From Flavonifractor sp052065355 (GTDB lineage: Bacteria; Bacillota; Clostridia; Oscillospirales; Oscillospiraceae), in NCBI RefSeq assembly GCF_052065355.1, contig NZ_JBQHUF010000002.1, positions 62,001 to 126,000 on the forward strand: a DNA stretch of 64,000 nucleotides, written 5' to 3'. The notes beneath the pieces were generated by a model. That model did no database searches. It was given only the letters and a program-made list of their open reading frames with translations, and was not told the DNA's origin. Position 1 is the stretch's first letter; each line of letters opens with the position of its first letter. The translations under genes were made by a program, and so were the position numbers. Shown one piece after another: positions 35,431 to 43,514 of this stretch.

Positions 35431-35594
35431 CGAGGTTGTTTCAGCTGCATTGTTGCCCTCCCTTGCGATCCCTATTTCCCCAAAATCCGCTACTGCACAA
35501 TGGGTGCTTCCATCACAAGTGAAAAAGAATTTGCCATAAGACCTGGCGGCGGTGCGAAAATGTCTATTCGCAATCTTAAAACGGCCTGAGTGTA

Positions 35595-35735
35595 AGCGTA
35601 TCCGTTTTCATGTCCTGCTATGTACCTTCACCGCTGCCTCTCTAAAGCACGGTATAGATATAAAAACGCTCTCTACTGACATGGTCATGTGTCCAGTGTA
35701 CCACCCTAAGTATCTACGCTTAGATCACAGACGAG
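35595..35735 (+). pseudogene. Tyrosine integrase remnant, C-terminal catalytic piece
   Basis: RIRFHVLLCTFTAASLKHGIDIKTLST resembles the HxLRHTFAT..GxDIKTLS block of clostridial tyrosine integrases. After a one-base frame change, GHVSSV and then a GTATCTACGCTTA stretch match the GHSSVxTTLxIYAH block with the catalytic tyrosine region. The catalytic arginine is lost (LLCT in place of LRHT). No start or intact frame. Confidence 0.65.
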
Positions 35736-35848
35736 AGCCGGAGAACTGTAGAAGGAAAGAGTGATCTGGACATTGGTAGACAGCCTCTGAAGGCAGAAGA
35801 AAATACTGTCTCCCGAAACCCTGTTCCCGGTCCCTTTCGGCATATAAG

Positions 35849-36046
35849 GGCCAGCGACGCAAACTCGGCACCGGCTGCATCAGACAGATCAAGGATTATC
35901 TTCGGGAAGGGTAATACTCCACTATTATAAACAGTAGGCGCACGGAAAGTAATGTAAATGCCAAAATCGAGGTGTAGTGTGAAGAGAAGTTGGCGGAACT
36001 CATCAGGCAGATGGGATCGGAAATTGCATCAGAAAAAGCAAGTTAG
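35849..36046 (+). pseudogene. Tyrosine integrase remnant, N-terminal arm-binding piece
   Basis: The frame reads GQRRKLGTGCIRQIKDYLREG, stop, YSTIINSRRTESNVNAKIEV, stop, CEEKLAELIRQMGSEIASEKAS, stop. This follows the AP2-like N-terminal region of clostridial integrases (GCIxxIxDxLWEGxYSP...VYAKTxEECEEKLxELIxxM). Two in-frame stops make it dead. It lies after, not before, the C-terminal piece, so at least two integrase genes or a rearrangement are involved. It ends 140 bases before the candidate attR. Confidence 0.65.
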
Positions 36047-36179
36047 AAAGTATAGGCCCACCGGAAATACGCACTCTGAAGGCCTGATTTTTTCTGCCTC
36101 TATAACAATAAGAATATGAGAGTACTACAATTTTGCTGTAGCTTTGAAAGGCACCAGATCAATTTCCCTGTTCCATCCC

Positions 36180-36219
36180 CTGCTGCCCAGGCCGCTATCA
36201 AGAATCCCCGCAAGTAAGA
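36180..36219 (+). other. Candidate attR: displaced ppdK 3' end
   Basis: CAG GCC GCT ATC AAG AAT CCC CGC AAG TAA (36188-36217) encodes QAAIKNPRK and a stop, the last residues of PPDK, in host-like GC-rich codons and without any upstream coding frame. Homology to 2245-2284 stops about 10 bases left of the core. It is followed by a ppdK-type terminator. Confidence 0.75.
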
Positions 36220-36236
36220 TAGAACTGTATAAATTC

Positions 36237-36275
36237 GATCCGGATTCTTTTACAAGAATCCGGATCAAATTTTTT
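36237..36275 (+). terminator. Original ppdK terminator, now separated from the gene
   Basis: Perfect 13-base arms (36237-36249 and 36254-36266) with a 4-base loop and a T6 run at 36270-36275, 19 bases after the displaced ppdK stop. The 36276-36537 stretch after it shows nothing recognisable. Confidence 0.8.
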
Positions 36276-36537
36276 GCTGGAATGTAGTATATTATCGAAA
36301 AAATATACTTTCCAGAAAAGATATTCCGCTTTTTATTACAATACTTTATTGTGTCCAAAAGTTCCTGATTGATGCAACCTCTGAAAGGACTACCGGGAAT
36401 TTTTGCCCTTTGACTTGCAAACTCCGTCATAAATGAAGTCAGTGGGCAATGGAGAGAGCGCTATCCTTGGCTTGGTAGATTGCAGCACTCTTTTACTGTT
36501 GTCATGAATACCGTAGAATGATTCAATGATTCAAAAG

Positions 36538-36573
36538 AGCGGAGAGGCATCGCTGGCGCGATGCCTCTCCGCT
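36538..36573 (-). terminator. Terminator of the leftward GntR/CoA-transferase operon
   Basis: Perfect 15-base arms (36538-36552 and 36559-36573); read leftward the stem is followed by CTTTTG. It lies 17 bases past the gntR stop. Confidence 0.8.
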
Positions 36574-36589
36574 TTAAATCACAAGAGTG

Positions 36590-37273
36590 TTATTGCTTAA
36601 GATGTGTTCGCTCCTCTTCCAAATGAGCGCTCATAAGATGCCGCGCAACCACATCATCGTGATTTTTGATGGCGTTGAAAATTTGAATGTGGAATTGAAT
36701 CGGGCCGTTTTCATAGCGTTCATCCAGGCTCTTGGCCCGGAAGGTGGCAAGAACAGATGCCAGAAAATTGTAAATTTCCACCAGAAGCTGATTGTGAGAT
36801 GCGGATACCACTGCCAGATGGAAGTCAATTGATTGCTTTTTGATGGGTAGATCATTTTCATCATAAAGCACTTGCTGAATTCGCTGAATGTCTTCCGGAT
36901 TGGCCTTTAGTGCGGCCTGCGCAGCTGCATAAGGCTCGACCAGACAGCGGATATCAAAAAGCTGCTGAGGGGTCTCCTCAGAAATATTCATTCCAAAGAA
37001 GACCTTACTAATCAGAGAGGAAATTTCAATCTCGCAAATCTGCATTCCTTTTCCAGGCACATGCCGAACAAGACCCAAAAATTCCAGAATCTTTAACGCC
37101 TCCCGGACGGGGACGCGGCTTGTCTCAAAATATTCGGCAAGTTCCCGCTCAGAAGGTAAAATCTCGCCTACCTTTAATTCCCCGTTCGAAACCATATCGC
37201 TGATTTCAGCAATAATCTTTTCATAATACTTTGTTGGATAAAGCGCTGATTCCTTTTCAATCGGCTTAAACAC
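36590..37273 (-). CDS. GntR-family regulator, FadR subfamily (FCD domain)
   Basis: 227 residues. The winged helix is at about 15-80: YYEKIIAEISDMVSNGELKVGEILPSERELAEYFETSRVPVREALKILEFLGLVRHVPGKGMQI. The FCD-type helical ligand domain follows (FDIRCLVEPYAAAQAALKANPEDIQRI, DFHLAVVSASHNQLLVEIYNFL, HIQIFNAIKNHDDVVARHLMSAHLEEERTHL), with the aspartate and histidines used for metal or acid binding. FadR-type proteins recognise TnGTnnACnA-like dyads, and three TGGTATACCA boxes lie in the divergent control region at 39277-39520. It is the last gene of the leftward operon, so autoregulation is likely. Ligand unknown; small acids are typical. Confidence 0.92.
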   Translation of the reverse strand: MFKPIEKESALYPTKYYEKIIAEISDMVSNGELKVGEILPSERELAEYFETSRVPVREALKILEFLGLVRHVPGKGMQICEIEISSLISKVFFGMNISEETPQQLFDIRCLVEPYAAAQAALKANPEDIQRIQQVLYDENDLPIKKQSIDFHLAVVSASHNQLLVEIYNFLASVLATFRAKSLDERYENGPIQFHIQIFNAIKNHDDVVARHLMSAHLEEERTHLKQ

Positions 37274-37348
37274 AGTCGCGAACCTCTCTCTTCATGATCT
37301 GCTGATCCGTTCAGATACATCGGTTATTTACGGATTAAGAACTCCATT

Positions 37349-38002
37349 TTATTCCATGCATCCAACCGTTTCCGGAACGATCAGAGTGGCCTGAGTTTTG
37401 GCCTGTACCTCCTCGGGTGTAATGCCGGGGGCGGTTTCCAAAAGGAGGAGCCCGTTGGAAGTGACTTCCAAAACGCAAAGCTCAGTTACAATATAATTTA
37501 CTTTACGGTATGCTGTCAAGGGAAGAATACAGGATTTAAGGATTTTACTATCACCGGTTTTGGTACAGTGCTCTGTTGCCACGATTACTGTCCGAGCGCC
37601 GGCAACAAGATCCATAGCACCGCCCATACCGGGAACCAGTTTTCCGGGGATGATCCAGTTGGCAAGGCTGCCTTCCTGGTCCACCTCCAGCGCACCCAGC
37701 ACTGTCACATCCACATGACCACCCCGAATAATCGAGAAAGACATGGCGCTGTCGAAGCAAGAGGCGCCCGGCAGAAGCGTAGCGGGCTGTACACCGGCAT
37801 TGTAAATATCCTTATCAATCGAGTCTTCGTCCGGTGCTTTGCCCAAGCCAATAACACCATTTTCGCCATGAAAATCAATTTCCAGCCCTTCAGGCAAATA
37901 ATCCGCCACCAGTGTGGGCAGTCCAATGCCCAAATTGACCAGATCGCCGTCCTTGAAGAACTTTGCAACCCGGCGGGCGATTCTCTCTCTTATATCACTC
38001 AT
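37349..38002 (-). CDS. 3-oxoacid CoA-transferase subunit B
   Basis: 217 residues. Type I CoA-transferase small subunit: RIARRVAKFFKDGDLVNLGIGLPTLVADYLPEG, with the catalytic glutamate in FHGENGVIGLG, then SFSIIRGGHVDVTVLGALEVDQEGSLANWIIPGKLVPGMGGAMDLVAGARTVIVATEHCTKTG. Such enzymes move CoA between acyl-CoA and a 3-oxo or short-chain acid (acetoacetate, butyrate). The start overlaps the subunit A stop by 4 bases (ATGA), ensuring coupled translation in equal amounts. Cytosolic. Exact acid not determinable. Confidence 0.94.
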   Translation of the reverse strand: MSDIRERIARRVAKFFKDGDLVNLGIGLPTLVADYLPEGLEIDFHGENGVIGLGKAPDEDSIDKDIYNAGVQPATLLPGASCFDSAMSFSIIRGGHVDVTVLGALEVDQEGSLANWIIPGKLVPGMGGAMDLVAGARTVIVATEHCTKTGDSKILKSCILPLTAYRKVNYIVTELCVLEVTSNGLLLLETAPGITPEEVQAKTQATLIVPETVGCME

Positions 38003-38667
38003 TGATAGTCCGCCCCTTTCTCTGCGAGCACAATATAATCCACCAGCGGACCAGGAGTTACCACGGTATCCGGTGAGAGGCTGCCTGTGGGTACGATATC
38101 CTCCACTTCGGCAATGACAATATCTGCAGCCATTGCCATAACTGTGTTCATGTTGTGGGAAGTGAGGCGATAGACCAAGTTTCCCTTCTCATCAGCCCGA
38201 TATGCCTTGAGTAGGGCTACATCTGCGTGCAGGGGCTTCTCGAGCAGGTAAACCTTTCCGTCCACTTCGATTTTGGTTTTGCCTTCTTCAATAGAGGTGC
38301 CAAGGCCCGTCTGAGTCAGTGCACCGCCAAGACCGGCACCGCCGCAGCGGATGCGTTCCGCCAAAGTGCCCTGAGGAACAAATTCCACCTCCAACTCACC
38401 GGCGTTAAGCTGCCGGCCGGTTTCGCGGTTGGTCCCGATATGGGAGGTGATGGTCTTTTTCACCTGCTTGTTGACGATCAGCTTTCCGCAGCCGTGCTGG
38501 GGATTGCCGGTAGTACAGGAGATCAGTGTCAGGTCCTTGGTGCCCTGAGCAACCAGAGCATTGATGATACATTCCGGGGTGGAAGAGCCCAGAAAGTCAC
38601 CAACCATGATGGTACTGCCATCCTGTACAAAGGAGGCAGCTTTTTCTTTGGTGATTACTTTATTCAT
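37999..38667 (-). CDS. 3-oxoacid CoA-transferase subunit A
   Basis: 222 residues: KVITKEKAASFVQDGSTIMVGDFLGSSTPECIINALVAQGTKDLTLISCTTG, RETGRQLNAGELEVEFVPQGTLAERIRCGGAGLGGALTQTGLGTSIEEGKTKIEVDGKVYLLEKPLHADVALLKAYRADEKGNLVYR. This is the usual alpha subunit with the glycine-rich GAGLGG loop that binds CoA. It pairs with the gene at 37349-38002. The start follows AAAAAGGAGCGTAAAGGCTGGC with a slightly long spacer. Second gene of the leftward operon, 42 bases after the C_GCAxxG_C_C gene. Confidence 0.94.
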   Translation of the reverse strand: MNKVITKEKAASFVQDGSTIMVGDFLGSSTPECIINALVAQGTKDLTLISCTTGNPQHGCGKLIVNKQVKKTITSHIGTNRETGRQLNAGELEVEFVPQGTLAERIRCGGAGLGGALTQTGLGTSIEEGKTKIEVDGKVYLLEKPLHADVALLKAYRADEKGNLVYRLTSHNMNTVMAMAADIVIAEVEDIVPTGSLSPDTVVTPGPLVDYIVLAEKGADYQ

Positions 38668-38709
38668 GCCAGCCTTTACGCTCCTTTTTCTTAGTTGATG
38701 CGAGGGTTA

Positions 38710-39246
38710 TCAGGTGTTGCCGCCCATATTCTCGCCATATGGAAGCTGGAAAGCCTCTTCCTGAGGGACCTGAAGAATATCATAGGCGAGCTTGGCAGAG
38801 TTGGCGATGAGCTTCAGACAGTTCTTACGCCGCTCGACACTGTGCCAGTCTTCATAGGGAGCAGAGATACCGGCGCAGTCAGTGCTGCCAAACTTGCTCT
38901 CGAACTCATGAACTACCCGGTTATATCTGCGATAATATTTTCCGGCAATTTCTGCCATTCGCTCTTCCGCGGGAACGGCCCAGGGATCCGGTCTGCCATA
39001 AACGGCACCACAGGCCATGATAATTGCGGATAAAGCGCCGCAGGTATGTCCGGACAAGCCAATACCTCCGCCAAAACCAATACACATTGCCTGAGTCTCA
39101 GGCGCAACATTTTTCAGAACGCCAGCTCGCAGAAGAGCGTTGTAAACACTTTCACAACAGTTTAGACCGTTTTTAAAGTTCTCGACCGCATAATTTCCGC
39201 AAAGTTCGCGGATTTCATCCGCTTTATTTTCATTTACAGTGTTCAT
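38710..39246 (-). CDS. C_GCAxxG_C_C family redox-type protein
   Basis: 178 residues. The family pattern is visible: NCCESVYNALLRAG, then MCIGFGGGIGLSGHTCGALSAIIMACGAVYGRPDP, and a further cysteine in STDCAGIS; the cysteines are thought to bind metal or act as redox thiols. Function unproven. It is the first gene of the leftward operon, directly downstream of the divergent control region. Neighbouring CoA-disulfide reductase and C-S lyase genes suggest thiol or electron-transfer work. Start ATG 39246 follows TTAGGAGCATTAAA. Confidence 0.85.
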   Translation of the reverse strand: MNTVNENKADEIRELCGNYAVENFKNGLNCCESVYNALLRAGVLKNVAPETQAMCIGFGGGIGLSGHTCGALSAIIMACGAVYGRPDPWAVPAEERMAEIAGKYYRRYNRVVHEFESKFGSTDCAGISAPYEDWHSVERRKNCLKLIANSAKLAYDILQVPQEEAFQLPYGENMGGNT

Positions 39247-39276
39247 TTTAATGCTCCTAAATAATATTTTTTGTGG

Positions 39277-39520
39277 TGGTATACCAAATATTTTTTTGTT
39301 TTTTTAATGAAATACAAATGTCAGATGCTACAATAACAGATTTCGTTTACCTTGTCAATACTGTGGTATACCAAAACTGTTTTTGATGAATATAACCTGC
39401 ATTTTTAACAGTTTTCTCGGGGACTATTTATACATAACGCACGATTATTGCGCCGGTAAATGTTTGAGTATTGACATTTTGCTTATGTGTCTGTATGATT
39501 TGGGTATGGTTGGTATACCA
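39277..39520. promoter_or_regulatory. Divergent promoters with three TGGTATACCA operators
   Basis: Perfect decamer palindromes TGGTATACCA lie at 39277-39286, 39364-39373 and 39511-39520. A rightward promoter TTGACA (39471-39476), 17-base spacer and TATGAT (39494-39499) puts the third box at about the transcription start. A leftward promoter TTGACA (39358-39353), 17-base spacer and TATTGT (39335-39330) lies just inside the second box, with the first box downstream of its start. The decamer fits the FadR-type consensus. Expected result is ligand-relieved repression of both operons by the GntR protein at 36590. Confidence 0.85.
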
Positions 39521-39659
39521 AAGAGCCAGAGCGGTAGTTTCATTGCCACCGCGCGGAGAGAGGTGCCTTCAAGATATAGATACGTCTAACAGAAGGAATG
39601 CTTGCAGTATTTGGTAACTGCACCGCGCACCGAGTTAAGAAGGTAGGTATAATTCGCTT

Positions 39660-41363
39660 ATGAAAAAAGTTGTAGTGGTAGGTGGGGTGGCCGGAGGCGC
39701 ATCAGCTGCAGCACGGATCCGACGGCTGGATGAACAGGCGGAAATTGTGATGTTTGAACGGGGAGCACATGTTTCCTTTTCAAACTGCTGCTTGCCGTAT
39801 TATCTCAGCGGAACGGTAGCCAAGAGTTCAGCCCTTGTGATGATGACGCCGGAAGCTTTCAAGCGACGGTTCAACATCGACGCCCGTACAGGCAGTGAGG
39901 TTGTGGAAATCAACCGGGAGAAGAAAACGGTAACAGTTCAGGAGACGGCCACCGGTAAAACCTATGAAGAGGCCTATGACAAATTGGTACTGGCTCCCGG
40001 TGCCAGTGCTGTGGTGCCCAAGAGTATCAAGGGTGCCGATGCAAAGCATGTTTTTACTGTGCGCAATGTGACGGATATCTGTGCAGTGAAGGACTACATC
40101 GACAAAACCGGTGCGCAGAACATCGTGGTGGCCGGTGCAGGCTTTGTGGGGCTCGAGGTTGCAGAGAATCTGAAGACTGCTGGAAAGAATGTCAGCATAG
40201 TAGAGGGTGCCGATCAGGTGATGGCTCCCTTTGATTACGACATGGCTCAGATTCTTCACAAGGAGATCGTGGACCAGGGAATTCGACTGTATCTTTCCAG
40301 CATGGTGACGGAGATCACCGACCAGACAGTGATCGCCCAGCGCCATGGGCAGCCAGTGGAGATTCCGGCGGAGGCCGTGGTCCTGTCCATCGGTGTTCGT
40401 CCGGAGACCAGCCTTGCTGCAAAGGCAGGGCTGGAGCTGGGTCAAAGTGGCGCTATCCGGGTGAATCACAATTATCAAACCAGCGATCCGGACATTTATG
40501 CCGTGGGTGACGCAGTGGAGACTTTTAATCGCATGACGCGGCATTACGGCAGCCTTGCCCTGGCGGGTCCTGCGCAGCGGCAGGCTCGTGCGGCAGCGGA
40601 TCATATTTGTGGCCAGAATCACAGCAACAAGGGCTATATCGCAACCTCCTGTTTGCGGGTATTTAAAAAGAACGTAGCCTGCACCGGCCTGAACGAAAAA
40701 GCCCTGAAAAAAGAGGGGATCCCCTACGACGTAGCCTATGTACTGCCCAGCGACAAGGTGGGTATCATGCCCGGCAGCAGCTATATGCCCTTCAAGCTGC
40801 TCTTTGAGGTGCCCACTGGACGGATTCTGGGTGCCCAGGCCATCGGTCAGGGTGACGTGGTACGGCGGATTGATGTGATTGCCACACTGATTACCATGGG
40901 CGGCACGCTGGAGGATCTCAAGGAGATGGAGCTGTGCTACTCCCCGGTATATGGCACTGCCAAGGACGTAGTAAATATGGCGGCACTGGTGGGGCTCAAT
41001 CTACTCTACGGGCACTATGAGCAGGTAAGAGTGGATCAGGTTCGGCAGTTGGTAGAATCCGGCGCCTATATTATTGACGTACGAGAGCCGGCAGAATACG
41101 AGGCCGGACACCTGAAGGGAGCAGTAAATATCCCGCTCTCTCAGTTCCGCAGCCGAATCGACGAAGTACCCAAAGATGTTCCTGTGTACCTGCACTGCCG
41201 CACTTCTCAGCGCAGCTATTATGCGCTGTGTGAACTGCTGGGCAGAGGTTGGCGCAATGTAAAAAATATCAGTGGTTCCTTCCTTGGCATTTGTCTCTAT
41301 GAATATTTCAACGATCAGGACACCGGTCGGGAACCCATTGTCACAGCTTATAATTTCAAGTAA
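39660..41363 (+). CDS. CoA-disulfide reductase-type oxidoreductase with C-terminal rhodanese domain
   Basis: 567 residues. FAD/NAD(P)H pyridine nucleotide-disulfide oxidoreductase with FAD loop VVGGVAGGASAAARIRRL, redox Cys43 in SFSNCCLPYYLSG (an extra Cys44 replaces the usual Gly), NAD loop VVAGAGFVGLEVAENLK and DPDIYAVGDAVE. The rhodanese domain spans about 465-555 with the sulfur-accepting cysteine near 513 in YLHCRTSQRS. Such fusions reduce CoA persulfide, polysulfide or CoA disulfide. First gene of the rightward operon under the TGGTATACCA boxes. It fits handling of sulfane sulfur released by the MalY-type lyase further along. Confidence 0.92.
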   Translation: MKKVVVVGGVAGGASAAARIRRLDEQAEIVMFERGAHVSFSNCCLPYYLSGTVAKSSALVMMTPEAFKRRFNIDARTGSEVVEINREKKTVTVQETATGKTYEEAYDKLVLAPGASAVVPKSIKGADAKHVFTVRNVTDICAVKDYIDKTGAQNIVVAGAGFVGLEVAENLKTAGKNVSIVEGADQVMAPFDYDMAQILHKEIVDQGIRLYLSSMVTEITDQTVIAQRHGQPVEIPAEAVVLSIGVRPETSLAAKAGLELGQSGAIRVNHNYQTSDPDIYAVGDAVETFNRMTRHYGSLALAGPAQRQARAAADHICGQNHSNKGYIATSCLRVFKKNVACTGLNEKALKKEGIPYDVAYVLPSDKVGIMPGSSYMPFKLLFEVPTGRILGAQAIGQGDVVRRIDVIATLITMGGTLEDLKEMELCYSPVYGTAKDVVNMAALVGLNLLYGHYEQVRVDQVRQLVESGAYIIDVREPAEYEAGHLKGAVNIPLSQFRSRIDEVPKDVPVYLHCRTSQRSYYALCELLGRGWRNVKNISGSFLGICLYEYFNDQDTGREPIVTAYNFK

Positions 41364-41408
41364 CGCGCAAGCGTGAAAATATTAGGAAACAGGAAAGAAG
41401 GGAGAAGT

Positions 41409-41792
41409 ATGAAATATCTGATAAGCACACCGGCAGCACCTGCCGCCATCGGTCCCTACTCTCAGGGTATCGGCGCCGCAGGTGAAATGGTATTTGTCTC
41501 CGGGCAGCTGCCGGTGGACCCTGCTACCGGCGAGTTCGCCTCTGAAGAGATTCGGGGTCAGAGCCGCCAGTCTCTGCAGAATGTAAAAGAGATCCTGGCC
41601 GCCGCTGGCTACGACATGGGCGACGTGGTAAAAACCACCGTATATCTCAGCGACATCAAAAATTTTGTTCCCATGAACGAGGTGTATGCCGAGTTCTTCC
41701 AGGAGCCTTATCCCGCTCGGGCCGCCTTTCAGGTAGCGGCGCTGCCCAAGGGAGCTCTGGTGGAAATTGAAGTGGTGGCCTGTAAGAAGTGA
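41409..41792 (+). CDS. ridA: RidA family enamine/imine deaminase
   Basis: 127 residues from ATG 41409 (AGAAGGGAGAAGT upstream). Standard RidA sequence: STPAAPAAIGPYSQGIGAAGEMVFVSGQLPVDPATGEF, QSLQNVKEILAAAGYDMGDVVKTTVYLSDIKNFVPMNEVYAEFF, and the arginine in PARAAFQVAALPKGALVEIEVVA. RidA hydrolyses reactive 2-aminoacrylate and similar enamines to 2-oxoacids and ammonia. The MalY-type lyase in the same operon generates 2-aminoacrylate, so a paired detoxification is likely. A trimeric cytosolic enzyme in known members. Confidence 0.95.
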   Translation: MKYLISTPAAPAAIGPYSQGIGAAGEMVFVSGQLPVDPATGEFASEEIRGQSRQSLQNVKEILAAAGYDMGDVVKTTVYLSDIKNFVPMNEVYAEFFQEPYPARAAFQVAALPKGALVEIEVVACKK

Positions 41793-41851
41793 GTCGCCCC
41801 GGAGAAATTGTTTGCCCCTGTGCAAAACACAGATTATTTAAGGAGGACAAC

Positions 41852-42931
41852 ATGAAAAAGAGAATTGTAGCAATGATTCTTGCGCTGAGCATGGCCCTGA
41901 CACTGGCTGCCTGCGGCAACGGCGATTCCGCCTCCAACACTGGCAGCAATAGCCCTGCCGCTAATGGCGAAGTAGACATCCCCAAGCAGACCATCAAAAT
42001 GGCTCACATGCAGCCCGAAGGCACTCCCGAAGATATGGCCATGAAGGCTGCGAAGGCCAAGATTGAAGAGCTCTCCGGCGGCAACATCACGGTTGAGCTG
42101 TATCCCGCCGGCCAGATTGGCTCCATCCCCGAGTCCATTCAGAGCGTTCAGATGGGCGTTATCCAGATGTGCATTGCTCCCTGTGCCATCATTGCCTCTT
42201 TCTGTGAGGATATCGCCCTGATGGACCTGCCTTACCTGCTGCCTGATGATCCTGCCGTTATCAGCCAGGTTATGAACGACGAAATCGGCCAGGAAATGAT
42301 GGCTCGTCTGGATGACATCGGCATCCATGGCCTGGGCGTATGGTTCGCAGGCTTCCGCGAGATGACCTCCAACACTGACATCAACAGCGTTGCTGACATG
42401 GCTGGCCTGAAGATGCGGATCATGGAGTCCAACATCCTTACCGACACCTATAACGCTCTGGGCGCTCAGCCCATCGTGGTGGCCTATTCTGAGACCTATA
42501 ACGCTCTGTCCAACGGCACCGTGACCGCCCAGGAAAACCCCGCTCAGTCCACCTACACCATGAACTTCTATGAGGTTCAGAAGTACATTGTGGAAACCTA
42601 TCACGCTGCTCAGGTTCACCTCTTCCTGACCAACGGCACCTGGTGGGAAGGCCTGGACGACGCCACCCGCGAGATTATGATCGAGGCCGAGAAGGCTGGC
42701 CGCGCCGTTCTGGAGGCTGAGCTGCCCGGCTACACTCAGGACTGCATTGACAAGATGGTAGAAGCTGGCTGCGAATACCATCAGTTTACTGATGAGCAGA
42801 TCGCTGAGTTCGAAGCCGCTACCGCTCCCGTTTATGACAAGTTCATGACCACCGACTGGAGAAAGGACTATGTGCCCCGCCTGCAGGCTGCCTTCGATGA
42901 GGCCATGGCGGCAGAAGAGCAGGGTACCTGA
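41852..42931 (+). CDS. dctP: TRAP transporter solute-binding lipoprotein (DctP)
   Basis: 359 residues from ATG 41852 after TTAAGGAGGACAAC. The signal peptide MKKRIVAMILALSMALTLAACG ends in a lipobox (LAAC), so the protein is lipid-anchored on the outer face of the membrane. The mature part is a DctP-type receptor: IKMAHMQPEGTPEDMAMKAAKAKIEELSGGNITVELYPAGQIGS, GLKMRIMESNILTDTYNALGAQPIVVAYSETYNALSNGTVTAQENP. The arginine in KMRIMES is the usual carboxylate clamp, so the ligand is probably an organic acid or amino-acid-like compound. Codon use is highly biased, suggesting strong expression. Confidence 0.95.
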   Translation: MKKRIVAMILALSMALTLAACGNGDSASNTGSNSPAANGEVDIPKQTIKMAHMQPEGTPEDMAMKAAKAKIEELSGGNITVELYPAGQIGSIPESIQSVQMGVIQMCIAPCAIIASFCEDIALMDLPYLLPDDPAVISQVMNDEIGQEMMARLDDIGIHGLGVWFAGFREMTSNTDINSVADMAGLKMRIMESNILTDTYNALGAQPIVVAYSETYNALSNGTVTAQENPAQSTYTMNFYEVQKYIVETYHAAQVHLFLTNGTWWEGLDDATREIMIEAEKAGRAVLEAELPGYTQDCIDKMVEAGCEYHQFTDEQIAEFEAATAPVYDKFMTTDWRKDYVPRLQAAFDEAMAAEEQGT

Positions 42932-42957
42932 CACCGCAGATAACCCTGTCTGACAGG

Positions 42958-42993
42958 CGATTCCGGGGCTGCACTAATGCGGCCCCGGAATCG
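42958..42993 (+). promoter_or_regulatory. Intercistronic hairpin between dctP and dctQ
   Basis: CGATTCCGGGGC and its complement (42958-42993, one bulge pair, loop ACTAAT) form a strong stem with no T run. It is a likely mRNA stabiliser or partial attenuator that keeps receptor levels above permease levels. Confidence 0.6.
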
Positions 42994-43013
42994 TAGGAGA
43001 AAGGAGAGGACTT

Positions 43014-43496
43014 ATGTCAAAAATCATGAAGGGACTAGTCAAAGCCGAAAAGTGCCTTATCGGCATCTTTTTGGCGGCGGCTGTTATTGTTATCATGATC
43101 AGCGTGGTGGGCCGCCGTATCGGCCATGCGCCTGCCTGGTCCGAAGAGGCTGTTCGCTATCTGGTTATCTGGATCACCTTTATCGGAAGCGGCGTGTGCT
43201 TCCGGCGGGGGGCTCACTACGGCGTAGACGTGATCCGCAGAGTCAAGAGCGATACTTTCCAGAAAGTTATCGCCGCTATTGTTTTGATCGTTTCCGCCAT
43301 TTTTGCGGGCTTCCTGCTGTATTATGGCGCCAGATACACTGCATTCACCATGGCTTCCGGGCAAAAAACCGCGGCTCTGGGATGGCCGATATGGCTGGTG
43401 TACGTTTCCGTGCCCATCGGCGGCGCTCTGGTCATTATCCATCTGATCGAGTTGTTCCTGCAAGAGGTTGTCGGTATTTACAAAATTGAGGAATAA
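43014..43496 (+). CDS. dctQ: TRAP transporter small permease (DctQ)
   Basis: 160 residues with four membrane helices (FLAAAVIVIMISVVGRRI, YLVIWITFIGSGVCFR, VIAAIVLIVSAIFAGFLLYY, WPIWLVYVSVPIGGALVIIHLIELFL). Family motifs are APAWSEEAVRYLVIWITFIGSGVCFRRGAHYGVDVI and the helix-3 loop. It pairs with DctM to form the Na+-driven permease. Start ATG 43014 after GAAAGGAGAGGACTT; 19 bases before dctM. Confidence 0.93.
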   Translation: MSKIMKGLVKAEKCLIGIFLAAAVIVIMISVVGRRIGHAPAWSEEAVRYLVIWITFIGSGVCFRRGAHYGVDVIRRVKSDTFQKVIAAIVLIVSAIFAGFLLYYGARYTAFTMASGQKTAALGWPIWLVYVSVPIGGALVIIHLIELFLQEVVGIYKIEE

Positions 43497-43514
43497 AAGG
43501 GAGGGAACGTTCAG

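Noticed and set aside
36125..36430. 101-codon minus-strand frame over attR
   Set aside because: It crosses the terminator and the displaced ppdK tail, with no family or ribosome site.
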